From: Hymenopus coronatus
Taxonomy: Eukaryota; Arthropoda; Insecta; Mantodea; Hymenopodidae
Direction: 5' to 3'
DNA: 64,000 nt
NCBI GenBank assembly: GCA_030762935.1
Contig: CM060900.1
Span: 373,872,132 to 373,936,131, forward strand
Shown: positions 22,590 through 33,285 of the stretch, in pieces
Numbering within the stretch: position 1 is the stretch's first letter
Layout: each line of letters opens with the position of its first letter
Notes under the pieces: model-generated
Database searches by the model: none
What the model was told of the DNA's origin: nothing
Seen by the model: the letters and a program-made list of their open reading frames with translations, nothing else
Program-made: the position numbers and the translations under genes

Positions 22590-23230
22590 GATCATTGCGG
22601 ATTTTCCTGCTCTGAATGGAGAGACACCTTCAAAATGACTGCTGGAGTTATTGCAATATGTTCCTTACCAGGTAGGTCCCAGAACAATACCCTCTGCTGC
22701 TGCTGTGGCAGGGAGCACGAAACACTTGCACATGTGGATGCCTGCCCTTATGGAGGGGTACTGCGAAACAGCAGACATCATAAAATCAGGAGCTTGATTG
22801 CGACAAGCATGAAACAAAAAGATTTTGAGTTCAATGAGGAACAGCATGGTTTGTCCAGCAGTGGTAGCAGCAGGCGCATCAACATCATTGCCTACAAGAC
22901 ATCTGATGGTAGTGGAGTAATCCTTGATCCTACTGTTCTCTTTGAGTCCCACTGTGAATAACTTGAAGAAGTGGACACAGAATAAAAGGCAATTTATGAA
23001 TCTACCATTCCCTTTTACAAGGACAAATATAATATTAAAAATATATCAGTCACCGGATTAATGATAGGGGGCAGAGGGACAATACCAAAAAAGTTACACC
23101 AATTTTAGGTAGATTATGGTCTGGATAAATACCTGCTGCATACAATAGCAATCATGGCAATCAGATGATCTATTCTCATCCTCAGAAATTATTTGTATTC
23201 ATTTTAATGCTGATGCTATGTAACTTCATT
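22590..23230 (+). pseudogene. LINE C-terminus with zinc knuckle and restriction-like endonuclease-type domain
   Basis: The forward frame 22635-22961 starts in ICSLPGRSQNN, then CCCCGREHETLAHVDACPYG (an ETxxHVxxxC zinc region), RHHKIRSLIATSMKQ, a segment RINIIAY and SGVILDPTVLFE, ending at a stop; related sequence runs on with YESTIPFYKDKYNI near 22990. This order (CxxC...H...C, then RRxDI..., iDPTVxFE) matches the 3' end of R2/NeSL/Utopia-like LINEs whose endonuclease is restriction-like. The catalytic PD...D/E signature is partly kept (DPT...FE). Upstream reverse transcriptase is absent, as in a 5'-truncated insertion, and stops occur after 22961. Confidence 0.6.
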
Positions 23231-23864
23231 AAAATTTGTTGTATGATTTTGAAACTATAATGTAATGTTATTATGTTAGGATTGTTATGTGCTATTTGAA
23301 TTAGATTTTAAGTTTATCATTTCTAATTTGATATGTTTTCTATACAATTTATTTTTATCATTGTAATTATTTTTAAAAAATGTTAATTGTGTAGTTATAC
23401 TATGTATACATGGCAACCCTGAACTGAGGAAATTGATAAAAAGGTAAACATGAATGCTAACTAATGCTACCTATAAGGAAGTATCATTTATTTTAGGGGA
23501 TGTGACACAGGTGGATCCATATGGGTCTACTAATTGCACTAAACCCTTGCATTTGTCACTAGAGAACATGGCTGTTAGCCTTCCGGGCCTGTTCTGGAGC
23601 ACACTTTGTAGTTGTATGCAGAACTGTGTGGTTTGTACATCAGCTGTTTTGCTGATTTACCGCAATGATGCAGAAATGCATGCAGGACACTAATTCTCTT
23701 GACACGTTTATGCATAACGTTATTTTGTGAATAAAAGTTGATCAGCCTCATTGTATGTTGTGAATGAATCAAATCTAAAGCTGAAGAATTATATAGGTTC
23801 ATTTTATGAAAAAGCAATTATGTCTACTGGAATGATAATAAAATGAAGGCACATCTTAAACACA

Positions 23865-24044
23865 ATGGTTGGTAACATTCCAGAATATTCCAGAAGTGTT
23901 AAAAGTGACAAAGAAAGATTAAGAGATTATATCCAGCTTCTGGAAAAGGATTACCTTAACAAAAAAAAGGCACTCAAAGATGTATTCAGAGGCACAGGAA
24001 CTTCCTCTGCCATTAATAAGAATTTTATTATGAAGATGTCTTAA
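23865..24044 (+). other. Small open frame of 59 codons, unknown
   Basis: ATG to TAA with a charged, helix-prone product (SDKERLRDYIQLLEKDYLNK, then KKALKDVFRGTGTSSAI). Composition is more protein-like than surrounding frames. No promoter, splice or family evidence; it may be an exon, a repeat fragment or chance. Confidence 0.25.
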
Positions 24045-24394
24045 AATGTCAGAGTTTTAGTTACTCTATTCAACTTATAACACAGCGTATTTCAACTTTG
24101 CCTTACCTTTGTGCAACTTCCTTGAAATGATAAAAACTTATTATTATAAAAACACAAAATATTGTTGAATCTAGGATAAATGAATTGACTTTCATTTCTG
24201 TTCATAAAAGTGGTATCATGAATGATTATCCTGGTGGTGTTGTCTCCTGAGTCAGCTTATGTTGTTTCTACCTTACTATATACTCGTAGATATGAACAGT
24301 AAGTAGTAGTTAAGGCACTAAAATAAATTGGACTTGCCTATATTCTGTTCATTCATTTCAACATCTTTACAACTAACAATACATTACATACTAC

Positions 24395-24422
<28 letters not shown>
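24395..24422. repeat. Poly-A run, 28 bases
   Basis: Direct observation. It may be the tail of a forward retroposed sequence, but no SINE head was found upstream. Confidence 0.9.
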
Positions 24423-24425
<3 letters not shown>

Positions 24426-25885
24426 CATTAAAATAATGAAAAGTATGAAGTTTGAGAGCAATTAATCTTATAACATTCTTCCGTCCATGTGCAGGTTTTG
24501 TGCAATATTTCTACCTATAGCTTATACATTTAAGAAATTTCTATTATAGGAAAATGATTATTAATTACCAAAGTTTAAGAGATTCATACTTAAACATCTT
24601 GTTTTGCTTCAAAAGCCTTATTAAATTTATTCCTTATTTAGTCCTTGGGGTTTCTCAATGAACTCTGCTTCCAAGAGTAATGGTTTAATTTTGCTGCAAA
24701 CAGCATGGAAGTGAAATAAGTAAGCAGCTTTCACCAGTGTATTCTCCAGGTGAAAACCAGTAAAAAGGTTTAAAATTATATTGCTATTACTTGTACACAT
24801 TTGTTGAAGAACAATATTTTTTTTCTGCAAAGTTTTGTCTTATTAACTTGATAAGTATTATGTGGTCAATCCTGATTTTGAGCTCCATTATAAGAGTGTT
24901 TAATAAACAGCATATTATTCCTCGAAAATTTTCTCATGAAATAGATAATTTTCTTAGAAATTAACTAAAATACTTTCAGTATTTGACATTCAATTCTGAT
25001 AAAACTGCAATTGTGTCTTCGCTGTTATCTGAGGTCTGCCAACCAGTCTTGTCTTACCAGTGTTAGTGTATGCTAAAGGGTTACAAAATGAGATTAAACT
25101 GATTACTGATGTACAGTGCAAAAAATGTCTAAATATGCAAATGCATAATACCTGGACATGATATAAATTTAAGGCAATACAAAGTATAAAATGCCAAAAT
25201 TGTGGTCAATAATGACCTAACAAAACTATAAATCTAGTGGAACAACAACTCTTAGTAGTAGTCTTGATATCTATCATGTTGGGAGTTTCACTGGACTGTG
25301 CTAAGAAAATAAGTATTGTACCTTTATCATAACCGGTGGGTACAGCATTTATCACTGAATGATTATCTGCTATGTGTGAGCGTCTGCGGATGGCTATTGT
25401 ATAAATGTGCACAGAATTAGCCTTAGCTTTTGCAGGAAGTGGCATGGCCACACCCTAAGCAGTATTACAAACTTTCACAATATGCACACTTGGGCTTGCA
25501 AAATCCAAATTATAAAACAAAGGGGTTTTTGGCAAGATTCTCCATGAACATCAGGGCTGGATTAATCTAAGACATTCTCATTGGACCTTTTACTCCTGCA
25601 CACAGTATATAATGTGTGAACTATTATAGACTTTTGAAACATGATTTGTCCAGCCAATTGGAGAATGTACCCTTAAACACTTGAAAAACAAATAGGTATT
25701 TTCACAATGGCACAACACCACACACAAATTCTGCAATACATTGCCATTTAACCAGGACTTTTCCTGCTCTTTGCATCTTGGCAGTGGGTGATATAGGTAA
25801 TCCATCTCCAATCAGCTGAAGAAATTAGAAATAATCTAGGTATATTTATATTAGAATATCAAAGTTGGTAGAAGAGGTACAATTT

Positions 25886-26131
25886 GGGGCCGCACCGTGG
25901 CCAAGTGGTTAGACCATTCACCTCTCACCAGGCAGACTGAATTCAATCCCAGGTGACCGCATGTGGGATTTGTGGTGGTCAAAGCAGTGCAGAGGCAGGT
26001 TTTCTCCAGGTTCTCTGGTTTCTCCCTCCATTGCATTCCATCAGTGCTTCATCTTTGCTCCATGTATCATCAGTGTCATTGACTGTGGTGCCATTGTAAT
26101 AAAATTAGGCATTAAACACTATAAAAAAAAA
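25886..26131 (+). repeat. tRNA-derived SINE, family B, forward copy
   Basis: A box GTGGCCAAGTGGTTAGA and B box GAATTCAATCCC, then GGGATTTGTGGTGGTC, GCAGGTTTTCTCCAGGTTCTC and an A-rich end (ATTAAACACTATAAAAAAAA). The reverse copy at 61900-62140 shares the head and body, which supports one family. Confidence 0.9.
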
Positions 26132-28087
26132 TAAATGCGAAGCATCTGGCAGGGATAGACTCGCAGGCCTATTTTAAACACCTGCTTTGATATTGCTTAA
26201 CGATGAAACAATCACACATTTTTGTGATTGTTAAAGTTTTAACCTGAGTTCTTTGGTGTTTAGATAAAATGTTGTTGTGCAATTTGCAAAATAGCAGTGA
26301 TTTATTTTCTGTTATATGTGATACTCTTATATTGTGAAAAAGATTTGCTTTCAGAATGACTGCTTTAATAGAAAAAGTAAGATAAAGCACAGCATATTTT
26401 TCTTTCACTCAGTTTGTTATCGTGAATTTGAGTGTATACATATATCCAAAAACATTAACCAGCATCTTGACTTATTGTTTTATATTCTGGCTGTTGAGGG
26501 TAATTCTTCATAATAATTACCAATATATGGCACAGAGAAAGTGAGAGATTACCTATGTGAACAGTTTTGCTTGCATGCTAAGCACGTGACACAAGCCTTC
26601 ACCCCTACTGTGACATCATAGAAAACAACCCTCCCCCCTCCCCCCAACCCTGTTTAGTCTGTTGCCATGTGGGGATCTATCATGAGGAGATTGTGTTTCA
26701 CATACCATTGATGAATCATGGTCACTGTTGTGGTTCATAATGTTCTATTTAACATTATAAAAATTCATATCTTAGAATACATAAGTACACTTACATTCTT
26801 ATGAATTGCATAGAATAAGTAGAATATTCTTTAAATATACAATTGAACTAGCAAGGAAAGAACTGCTGAGCAAAACTAGAATTCTATTCTAAAAATTTGA
26901 ATTGCAAGGTTTATATGTTTAGGTGTTGTGATATTTATATCTTTTTTATTTCTTTTATATGACTGCTCTGATTGGCAGCTATTTCAGAATGAAAAAGCAT
27001 TTAACAGGATATAGTAATATTCTTATTTACTTCAACACTTTGCACATATTCTTGCAAAAAACTTGAGCAATATATTCCTGATGTCATTTTTCGAGGCATA
27101 TTTATAAAATGGGTGCTAAGAAATATTTTAAATACTGAAATTATTTTCAAAATATGATATCCCCTTTAGATTCTATGCATGTTAACTACATTTTCATGTA
27201 ATTTTAGTGATGCCATTTATCATAATATTACACTAAATTCTGTAACCCCAGTGTCTTAAGAGTAATGCCCTATTACTCTTTTTATGTCACTGTATTAGAT
27301 GAAAAGTTATTGGATGCCACATCCAGGGCATCAGAAGAAGTGAAGTGACACTTAATTCTGTGAATTGCAAATGGTGGCTTTGCAGCCCTCATGTTTTGGA
27401 AGCTGATAATAAATCTGCGGTTGGTTGGTAATTGGAATATAGTGGATTTTGAAATTCCAAAGCAAAAATGATCTCTAATCTCCTAGTAGTGTGCATGTCC
27501 AAACAATTCAACACATTGCCGTAACATTTTGAAGTTTTATTTTATGCAACTTGAGCAATAACACATGAATGTAGTTAAGCCTTTCAGTGCATAATCTAAT
27601 GTCTTAAGAAATAAACAGTTCAGCGATATCAGAGAATTATTAGAGACCCAGAAAATTCTTGTACGAATTGCCCATACATTCTGAATAATCACAGCAGAAG
27701 TCTTAAGTAAAACGGCAATCTTCTGAAAAGTTAAAGAAACTGAAGCTGCTTTTGGGTGATTATTAAAATGTTTAAGTTTTAAATCAGTTTTAATTTTGAA
27801 AAAACATTAGTTGAGAATGTACTTTCAGTTGTGATCACATATTTTTTTCTACCATTTCACAGTTCTTAGAACAAGAGATCCCAAGGGAGCCAAACATCAT
27901 GTACTTGTACTAATTAAGCAGCACAATGTATTTGATGAAACTCATGCTGTTTCATTTTAACACTTTTGGGGAGAGGAAAACAAAATTGTGTAGATGTTTT
28001 GTAAGTGTCTGTTTTTTATAAATAATGGTACAAATTCATGAAATTATGAAAATTTTCAAGTAACATGAATAATTGATTTAATAGTAC

Positions 28088-28110
28088 AATTAATTAATTA
28101 ATTAATTAAT
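28088..28110. repeat. (TTAA)n microsatellite
   Basis: Six TTAA/AATT units seen directly. Confidence 0.9.
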
Positions 28111-28602
28111 GTAATGCTCTATAACCATTTTCATATAGTTTTGGTAGCATTCAGTCATTCACTAATTCAACAATCATAAATTTTGTGGGTCTATAAACAT
28201 CAAGTTACACACAACATTTAAAAGATAAGGAAAAAAAAATAATAAACTAAGTAGAAGTCTATTCACTGAATGAATGAATGATCAGAGCATGCTTATTACA
28301 AATGTGATAAGTTGCTGAGTGAGAGGATAAATAAATGCATTTAGTGAAAGAGGACTATTTTAAGCCTGCCTCAGCATTCACCTATACTTTCTAGGTACAA
28401 ATGAAACAACCAAATGCCAGAATGTGATATATTAGATGCAAGGAATATATTTGTATTCAATGTGGTATGAGGGTTATACACTTGAAACTAAATATCTGGC
28501 TTTCTTTTCAAAGGTGTTAATGTGTAAAATTAATATTTTTCTCTAAATTTTGAAACGATATCTAAACTCAAAGCCTATACATTTTGGTTAGTGTACCATT
28601 TT

Positions 28603-28627
28603 GCATCATCATCATCATCATCATCAT
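28603..28627. repeat. (CAT)n microsatellite
   Basis: Eight CAT units seen directly. Confidence 0.95.
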
Positions 28628-30224
28628 TATTTGTTTCTAAGCATTCATTATTTTATAGTGAACTATATAATTTGTGAAACAAAAAGTTTTACTTTTAATC
28701 ACTATTCCATTACAATGTGATTATTAAGAATAAGTGTTTATGCATTCCGAAAGGATTAAATTTATGTGTTGTGAGGCATTTACTCTGAGTTAAGGAAGAG
28801 AGTTTCATAACATGCTGTGAAAAATATACTTAATAATTGAGAAAAATGTGATAAACTATTTTAAAAGAAGGATATTGGAAGAAATCGGGCCTATTCCATG
28901 AAACGTCCAACGTCATTTGTTAATAATGTAAATATATAATTAAGTATAATTTGCTCTGTATTTTGGTTACAAAATTTAGGAATAAGTGATTTTGTAACAT
29001 TAAAGGTATTTAAACTTGTTTCCAATTATCCTTCTTTCTTTCTCTTCCAGACTTAGCAATAATCATTGAAAGATTTTTCCCTCATATTTTTTTCCTTTTC
29101 CATATAGCTTCTTCCATTTTCTCCAGCCATAATGTCCTCTCTTGGCTACTATGTTTAAATGTGTTTAACACATTTGTTTTAGAAACTTAAGCAATATTGC
29201 ATTTTGTGGCCATAGAATTGTAATGATCTAATAAAATGAACAAGTGCTATGTGATAGCTTCCATGTTGCTTATGTATTCATATTCTTGAATTATTTCAGT
29301 GATATTAAACAAATGTCTTACAGTTCTTGCATTGTTTTTGATTTTGCACCCAGACATGGAGTTACTAGTCGACCTTGATATGAGTGCATTTGGTGTTTAA
29401 GAAGAAAAGGGTTATGGAACAAGTTGGCAGAGAATCAGAAGCACAGTTAGTTAGAGAAAACATATGCAGAGGTTTGCTTCCAAGGAAAGCAATGTGAAGA
29501 CAGCAGCAGGTTCCTAACAGTTTCATTTGCAACTGCATATTCCCTCTGTTGCCTTCCCCTCAGTCACCTCTTTTCCCATGGTTTGAGGATGTCAGAAAAC
29601 ACCATGGTGGTGCCTTTCTCCAAGTGCACTCATATTGTGGTCGAGTAATACCTTGGTGCCCCTTCATCTTGTGCAATACCTTTCCTGTCTATTTAGGGTT
29701 ACCAGGTTTTCTATATTATACAGGGTTTCAATGGATACCAATTCACATTATATAAAATCAACAATGACAAAAGGGCTTGTACATGCTTTGAGCAACCAAT
29801 TTTGAGTTTAACGTTATTATCAACAGATGGAGCCATGAACTAATAACTGGTCATAGAGGATATTATTTCAGGAGGACATTGTTGGGGAAATTACAGCAGT
29901 GTAGGCAGTGACTTCTCAAGAATGAGTTACATTCCTGCCATTTGTTGAACTGTGAATTTGAAGTAAGTAAATACCTGTGAATAATAAATTACCATACTAA
30001 AAATGTGAGTTATGAATATAACCAACTTTCAAGAGTCAAGGCGTTGTTTAAGGTTACGAGGGCAAAATTGAAAACTGTGTTTAGGGCAACATGGAACGCC
30101 TTCCATCTTTGCCTCCAACTCTAGAATTTATTAAACATTAAGCTCAGTTGACTTATTTATGAAGATTATTAATGGTTAATGTGTCACATATGTAATACAT
30201 CCACTGGCATCGCCAGAAATTATA

Positions 30225-30430
30225 AATAATTAATAAATCTGTTCCAGCAATCTCTTTGGTAATTTGGAAGAGATCTACAAAACACGACTTTGTTAATCAT
30301 CCCCTAGAAATCTATAATATGGATGAAACTAGTATAAAAATTTCATCAAGTAGGCCTCCAAAAGTAATTTCTAAAAAAGAAAAAGATAAGCCGGCAAAGA
30401 AAGCAAATAGCAGACAGAAAACTTGATAGT
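30225..30430 (+). pseudogene. pogo/Jerky-like transposase, catalytic N-part of a split copy
   Basis: Forward frames read NLFGNLEEIYKT, then LEIYNMDETSIKI (first catalytic Asp block, NMDETGIS in relatives), SSRPPKVISKKEKDKPAKKA and a Thr. This matches the stretch just before the SxERGxxIT block. Frame changes are present. The remainder of the same coding order is found at 31990-33005, with a minus-strand DUF4817-type element between. Confidence 0.7.
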
Positions 30431-30659
30431 GGTCCAATTGAGTGTTGCATGATGTGTGAGTCAGGTTGGATAAACTAAGATAACGGGGTCATTGAGCACC
30501 TTCCATGTAACCAAGATTTCCCTAGAGTCGGGAATTCTGGTGGCAGCAATGGCTGACATGAGCATATGGTGAAAACGTTTCATTGTTTAAGGAAACTGCT
30601 AGGTTCACTATATTCATGTATGAAAGGTAATGTAGAAAAATAATATGCAACTAACCTGT

Positions 30660-31720
30660 TCAACGAAGGTGTTGAAAATGTTTACCTTTTTCTTGAAGAC
30701 AAAAATTCGCTCGTTTTACTTTATTTTCGAACACTGTAATTAATGTCTCCTTTGTTACAGATGTTATGTAATCTTTTATTGCCGTTTTCAGCTCATCGAT
30801 TGTTTTTGGATAGGCCTTATAGACAGAAGCTTTAGCAGCTCCCCAAAGAAAATAATCCAGAGGGGTAAGATCAGGAGACTGCAGAGGCCACAGACCTTTA
30901 GAAATTAGTCTTTCCTCAAAAAATTCCACTAACAGTCCCACGGATTTATGTGATGTATGAGCAGTGGCATTATCTTGTTGGAAAAGTGCACCATTCACTT
31001 CATCTTCATTTAGCTATGAAATAAATGGAAAAAGAATATCCAAGCAATAAACATCTGAATTAATTGAGTTATGGAAAAAAATTGGCCCAATAATTCGAGA
31101 GTGAGAGATCGCACACTATACACCAATTTTCTCTGAATGTAAAGGGGTTTCCTGAATTGCATTGGGATTTTCAGTAGACCATACTCACGTATTTTGTGAA
31201 TTTACACATCCTAATAAGTGGAAGCAAGCTTCATGAGTAAAAACTGTCCTATCTAACACGTCAATTCCATGGTGCAAAATAAACCTCTGGAACCATTCAC
31301 AATACTGAACTCTTTTCCCGTGATCTGTGGGTTTTAATTCGTGGACAACTGATACCTTTTATGTAAACAAACCTAGTTCTTTTTTGACTGTTTTGTGTGC
31401 AGAACCGTAAGAAATATCCAATTTGTTTATGTTTATTTGTTTATTGATTTCTGTGGACTTTTAAGCATTCTATACGATAGTTTTTCTTCTGTTAGCACAC
31501 TAGGTCTTCCCATTCTAACAGCATCATGCACAGAACCTGACTCCCAAAATTTATTAATTAAATCACGCACATTATCTCAGTGCGGTAGTTTTGAGTTAGG
31601 GAACCTGACAACAAAATTTTGTTTCTCTTTTTCAGTATAATTTCCATGTTCACTAAAAACGTTTTCCATTAGAAACACACGCTCCTCTGCAGAATACATT
31701 GATTTCGCTTCAGGCACACA
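30660..31720 (-). pseudogene. DUF4817-type mariner-like transposase, degraded
   Basis: The N-terminus near 31710 reads MYSAEERVFLMENVFSEHGN, the helix-turn-helix entry typical of DUF4817 transposases, followed by DNVRDLINKFWESGSVHDAV and GRPSVLTEEK. The middle is broken but retains IGVWCAISR-like and GPIFF-like pieces. The last 112 codons (30998-30660) are open: FQQDNATAHTSHKS with the second catalytic Asp, GLWPLQSPDLTPLDYFLWG with the third, YPKTIDELKTAI and terminal KHFQHLR. So two of three catalytic blocks survive. It lies inside a forward pogo-like copy and thus is younger than it. Confidence 0.8.
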
Positions 31721-31989
31721 TCAGAACTCACAGCATAGTAGACCATACGAACCAGTACTATAAACAACTCATGTGCTCGCAGCCGTTGATAATGCCAATA
31801 ATAATAACATCCTGCCGATAATCATAACATCCCAATCGAATGGGATAAACCTAGGGATGCCAACCTTTTATAGAGAGGTGGCCAGCAGCAAGGTGCAGAG
31901 GAAGTTCTTGATGGCTCCTTATATTCCATGCTTAGTTCATCTATTTTGTGGAATGTGTCTGTCCTCCTCAGCAGCCTTACTTTCTGATA

Positions 31990-33005
31990 CCTAATAGCCA
32001 TACAGTTTACTGCATCTGGCTCATGAGGGTGTCACTATGGTTTCAATGCCACCTCATATGATACATAAACCACAACCACCTGATGTGCCCATTTTTAAAT
32101 TCTTCAAGACCATGTTTTAAAGAGCTATAGACATGTTTCAAAAGCAGCATCCAGCTAGAAGAATAAATCAATAAGTTGTGCCCGGGTTTATTACAGTTAA
32201 TTGTGAAAAAAGGTGCAACTATAAGCTCGGCTGCAACTGGTTTTAAGAAGTGTGTGACATGGTCATTCGAAAAGAACACTTTGCAGACAATGGCTTTGTT
32301 CTATCCATGATCTATTTTATTATGAGCACTCAGAGTGCTACAGCAGAGATTTTTTTGAATGCCAAAGGCAGAAATTTGTGCAGGTCTAGTACAGAATCCA
32401 ATCCTAGGATTGCAAGGATGCAGTAAATTCATTAACAATTTGTAAATAAATGTAAGTATCAAAGTCACCTTTGATAGCCATGTTTCTAGCAACCATATCT
32501 CTGCAGTTTTAACTTAAATTTACAATACTCCACAACCTTTAACCAGTGAAACCAAGGCTTTATGCAGTCCATCTTTTAGACCTACCACTAAACATCCCGA
32601 ATCTTCATTCATTGTATCTTCAAAAGATATTTTACCTTTATGCAAGGCTGAAAAATGGAAGAGAATAAAAAAGTGTAACATTTACAAGTCTGAAAATATA
32701 ACAAGTTTTCCTTCAAGAAAGAGTTGCAGAAAAAGAAGTAAGGAAATATACAAAAAATTTAATGTGAGTCTTGTGGTAAGAAGAGAAGCATAAATGGATC
32801 ATCAAACTGAAATTCACAGAATTTTCTGTTCAGAAACAGGTATCAGCAGCTGTGGCAAGCCTTCTTTGTAATGAGCAATGTTCTAGTAGCAAAAATAGGG
32901 AAATTGAATTCCATACAATTTTTGCAACAAATGTGCCCATGAAAGGAGTACAGACTTCACAGATACTAAAACATTTTACATATGTATGTGATTTTTGTAG
33001 ATCAG
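31990..33005 (+). pseudogene. pogo/Jerky-like transposase, C-part of the split copy, with PHD-like finger
   Basis: Forward frames give EGVTMVSMPPHMIHKPQPPD (PPHTSHxLQPLD block with the third catalytic Asp), FKFFKTMFRAIDMF and RRINQ, then near 32590 FIVSSKDILPLCKAEKWKR and NIYKSENITSFPSRK, which is the typical linker after the catalytic core. At about 32860-33000 a broken PHD-like finger shows CNEQCSSSKN, CNKCAHERSTDFTD and FYICM. Order matches the intact relative at 4715-7596. Multiple frame breaks. The portion with the second catalytic Asp was not recognised and may be lost. Confidence 0.65.
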
Positions 33006-33062
33006 ATAATGAAAACTAACTTAATTTAACTTCATTATGTGTTATTAATTTGGCATGCATTT

Positions 33063-33128
33063 GTGTCTAATTTACTCTCAAATGCCATTGAAGCATCTGT
33101 GTTTAATTTACTCTCAAATGCCATTGAA
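33063..33128. repeat. Tandem duplication, unit about 36 bases
   Basis: TGTGTCTAATTTACTCTCAA... is repeated with one base changed, each copy ending ATGCCATTGAA. Confidence 0.9.
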
Positions 33129-33285
33129 ATGATTTTCTATAATTTTTCCATCTTATTATCAGGGATATTCCACCCTGCCCTTAGGATGTGGTTCTAAGTG
33201 AGACTTGAGTTGTGTTATAAGTTGGAAGTGATGTAATGCATTGTGGAGATATGTCAGAATGGCATTACATTCTTGTTATGTGTTA

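Larger units (their letters stand above)
23231..25885. other. AT-rich stretch; only a small open frame and a poly-A run
   Basis: No gene recognised besides the 59-codon frame noted separately. A 28-base poly-A run occurs at 24395-24422. Confidence 0.5.
26132..30224. other. Long AT-rich stretch without recognised gene
   Basis: Four kilobases with no convincing coding or mobile-element signature; a C-rich patch occurs at 26628-26648 and short microsatellites at 28088-28110 (TTAA) and 28603-28627 (CAT). The final 150 bases may belong to the pogo-like element that becomes readable at 30225. Confidence 0.45.

Noticed and set aside
28603..28627. CAT repeats as a CRISPR-like array
   Set aside because: Simple trinucleotide repeat without spacers.
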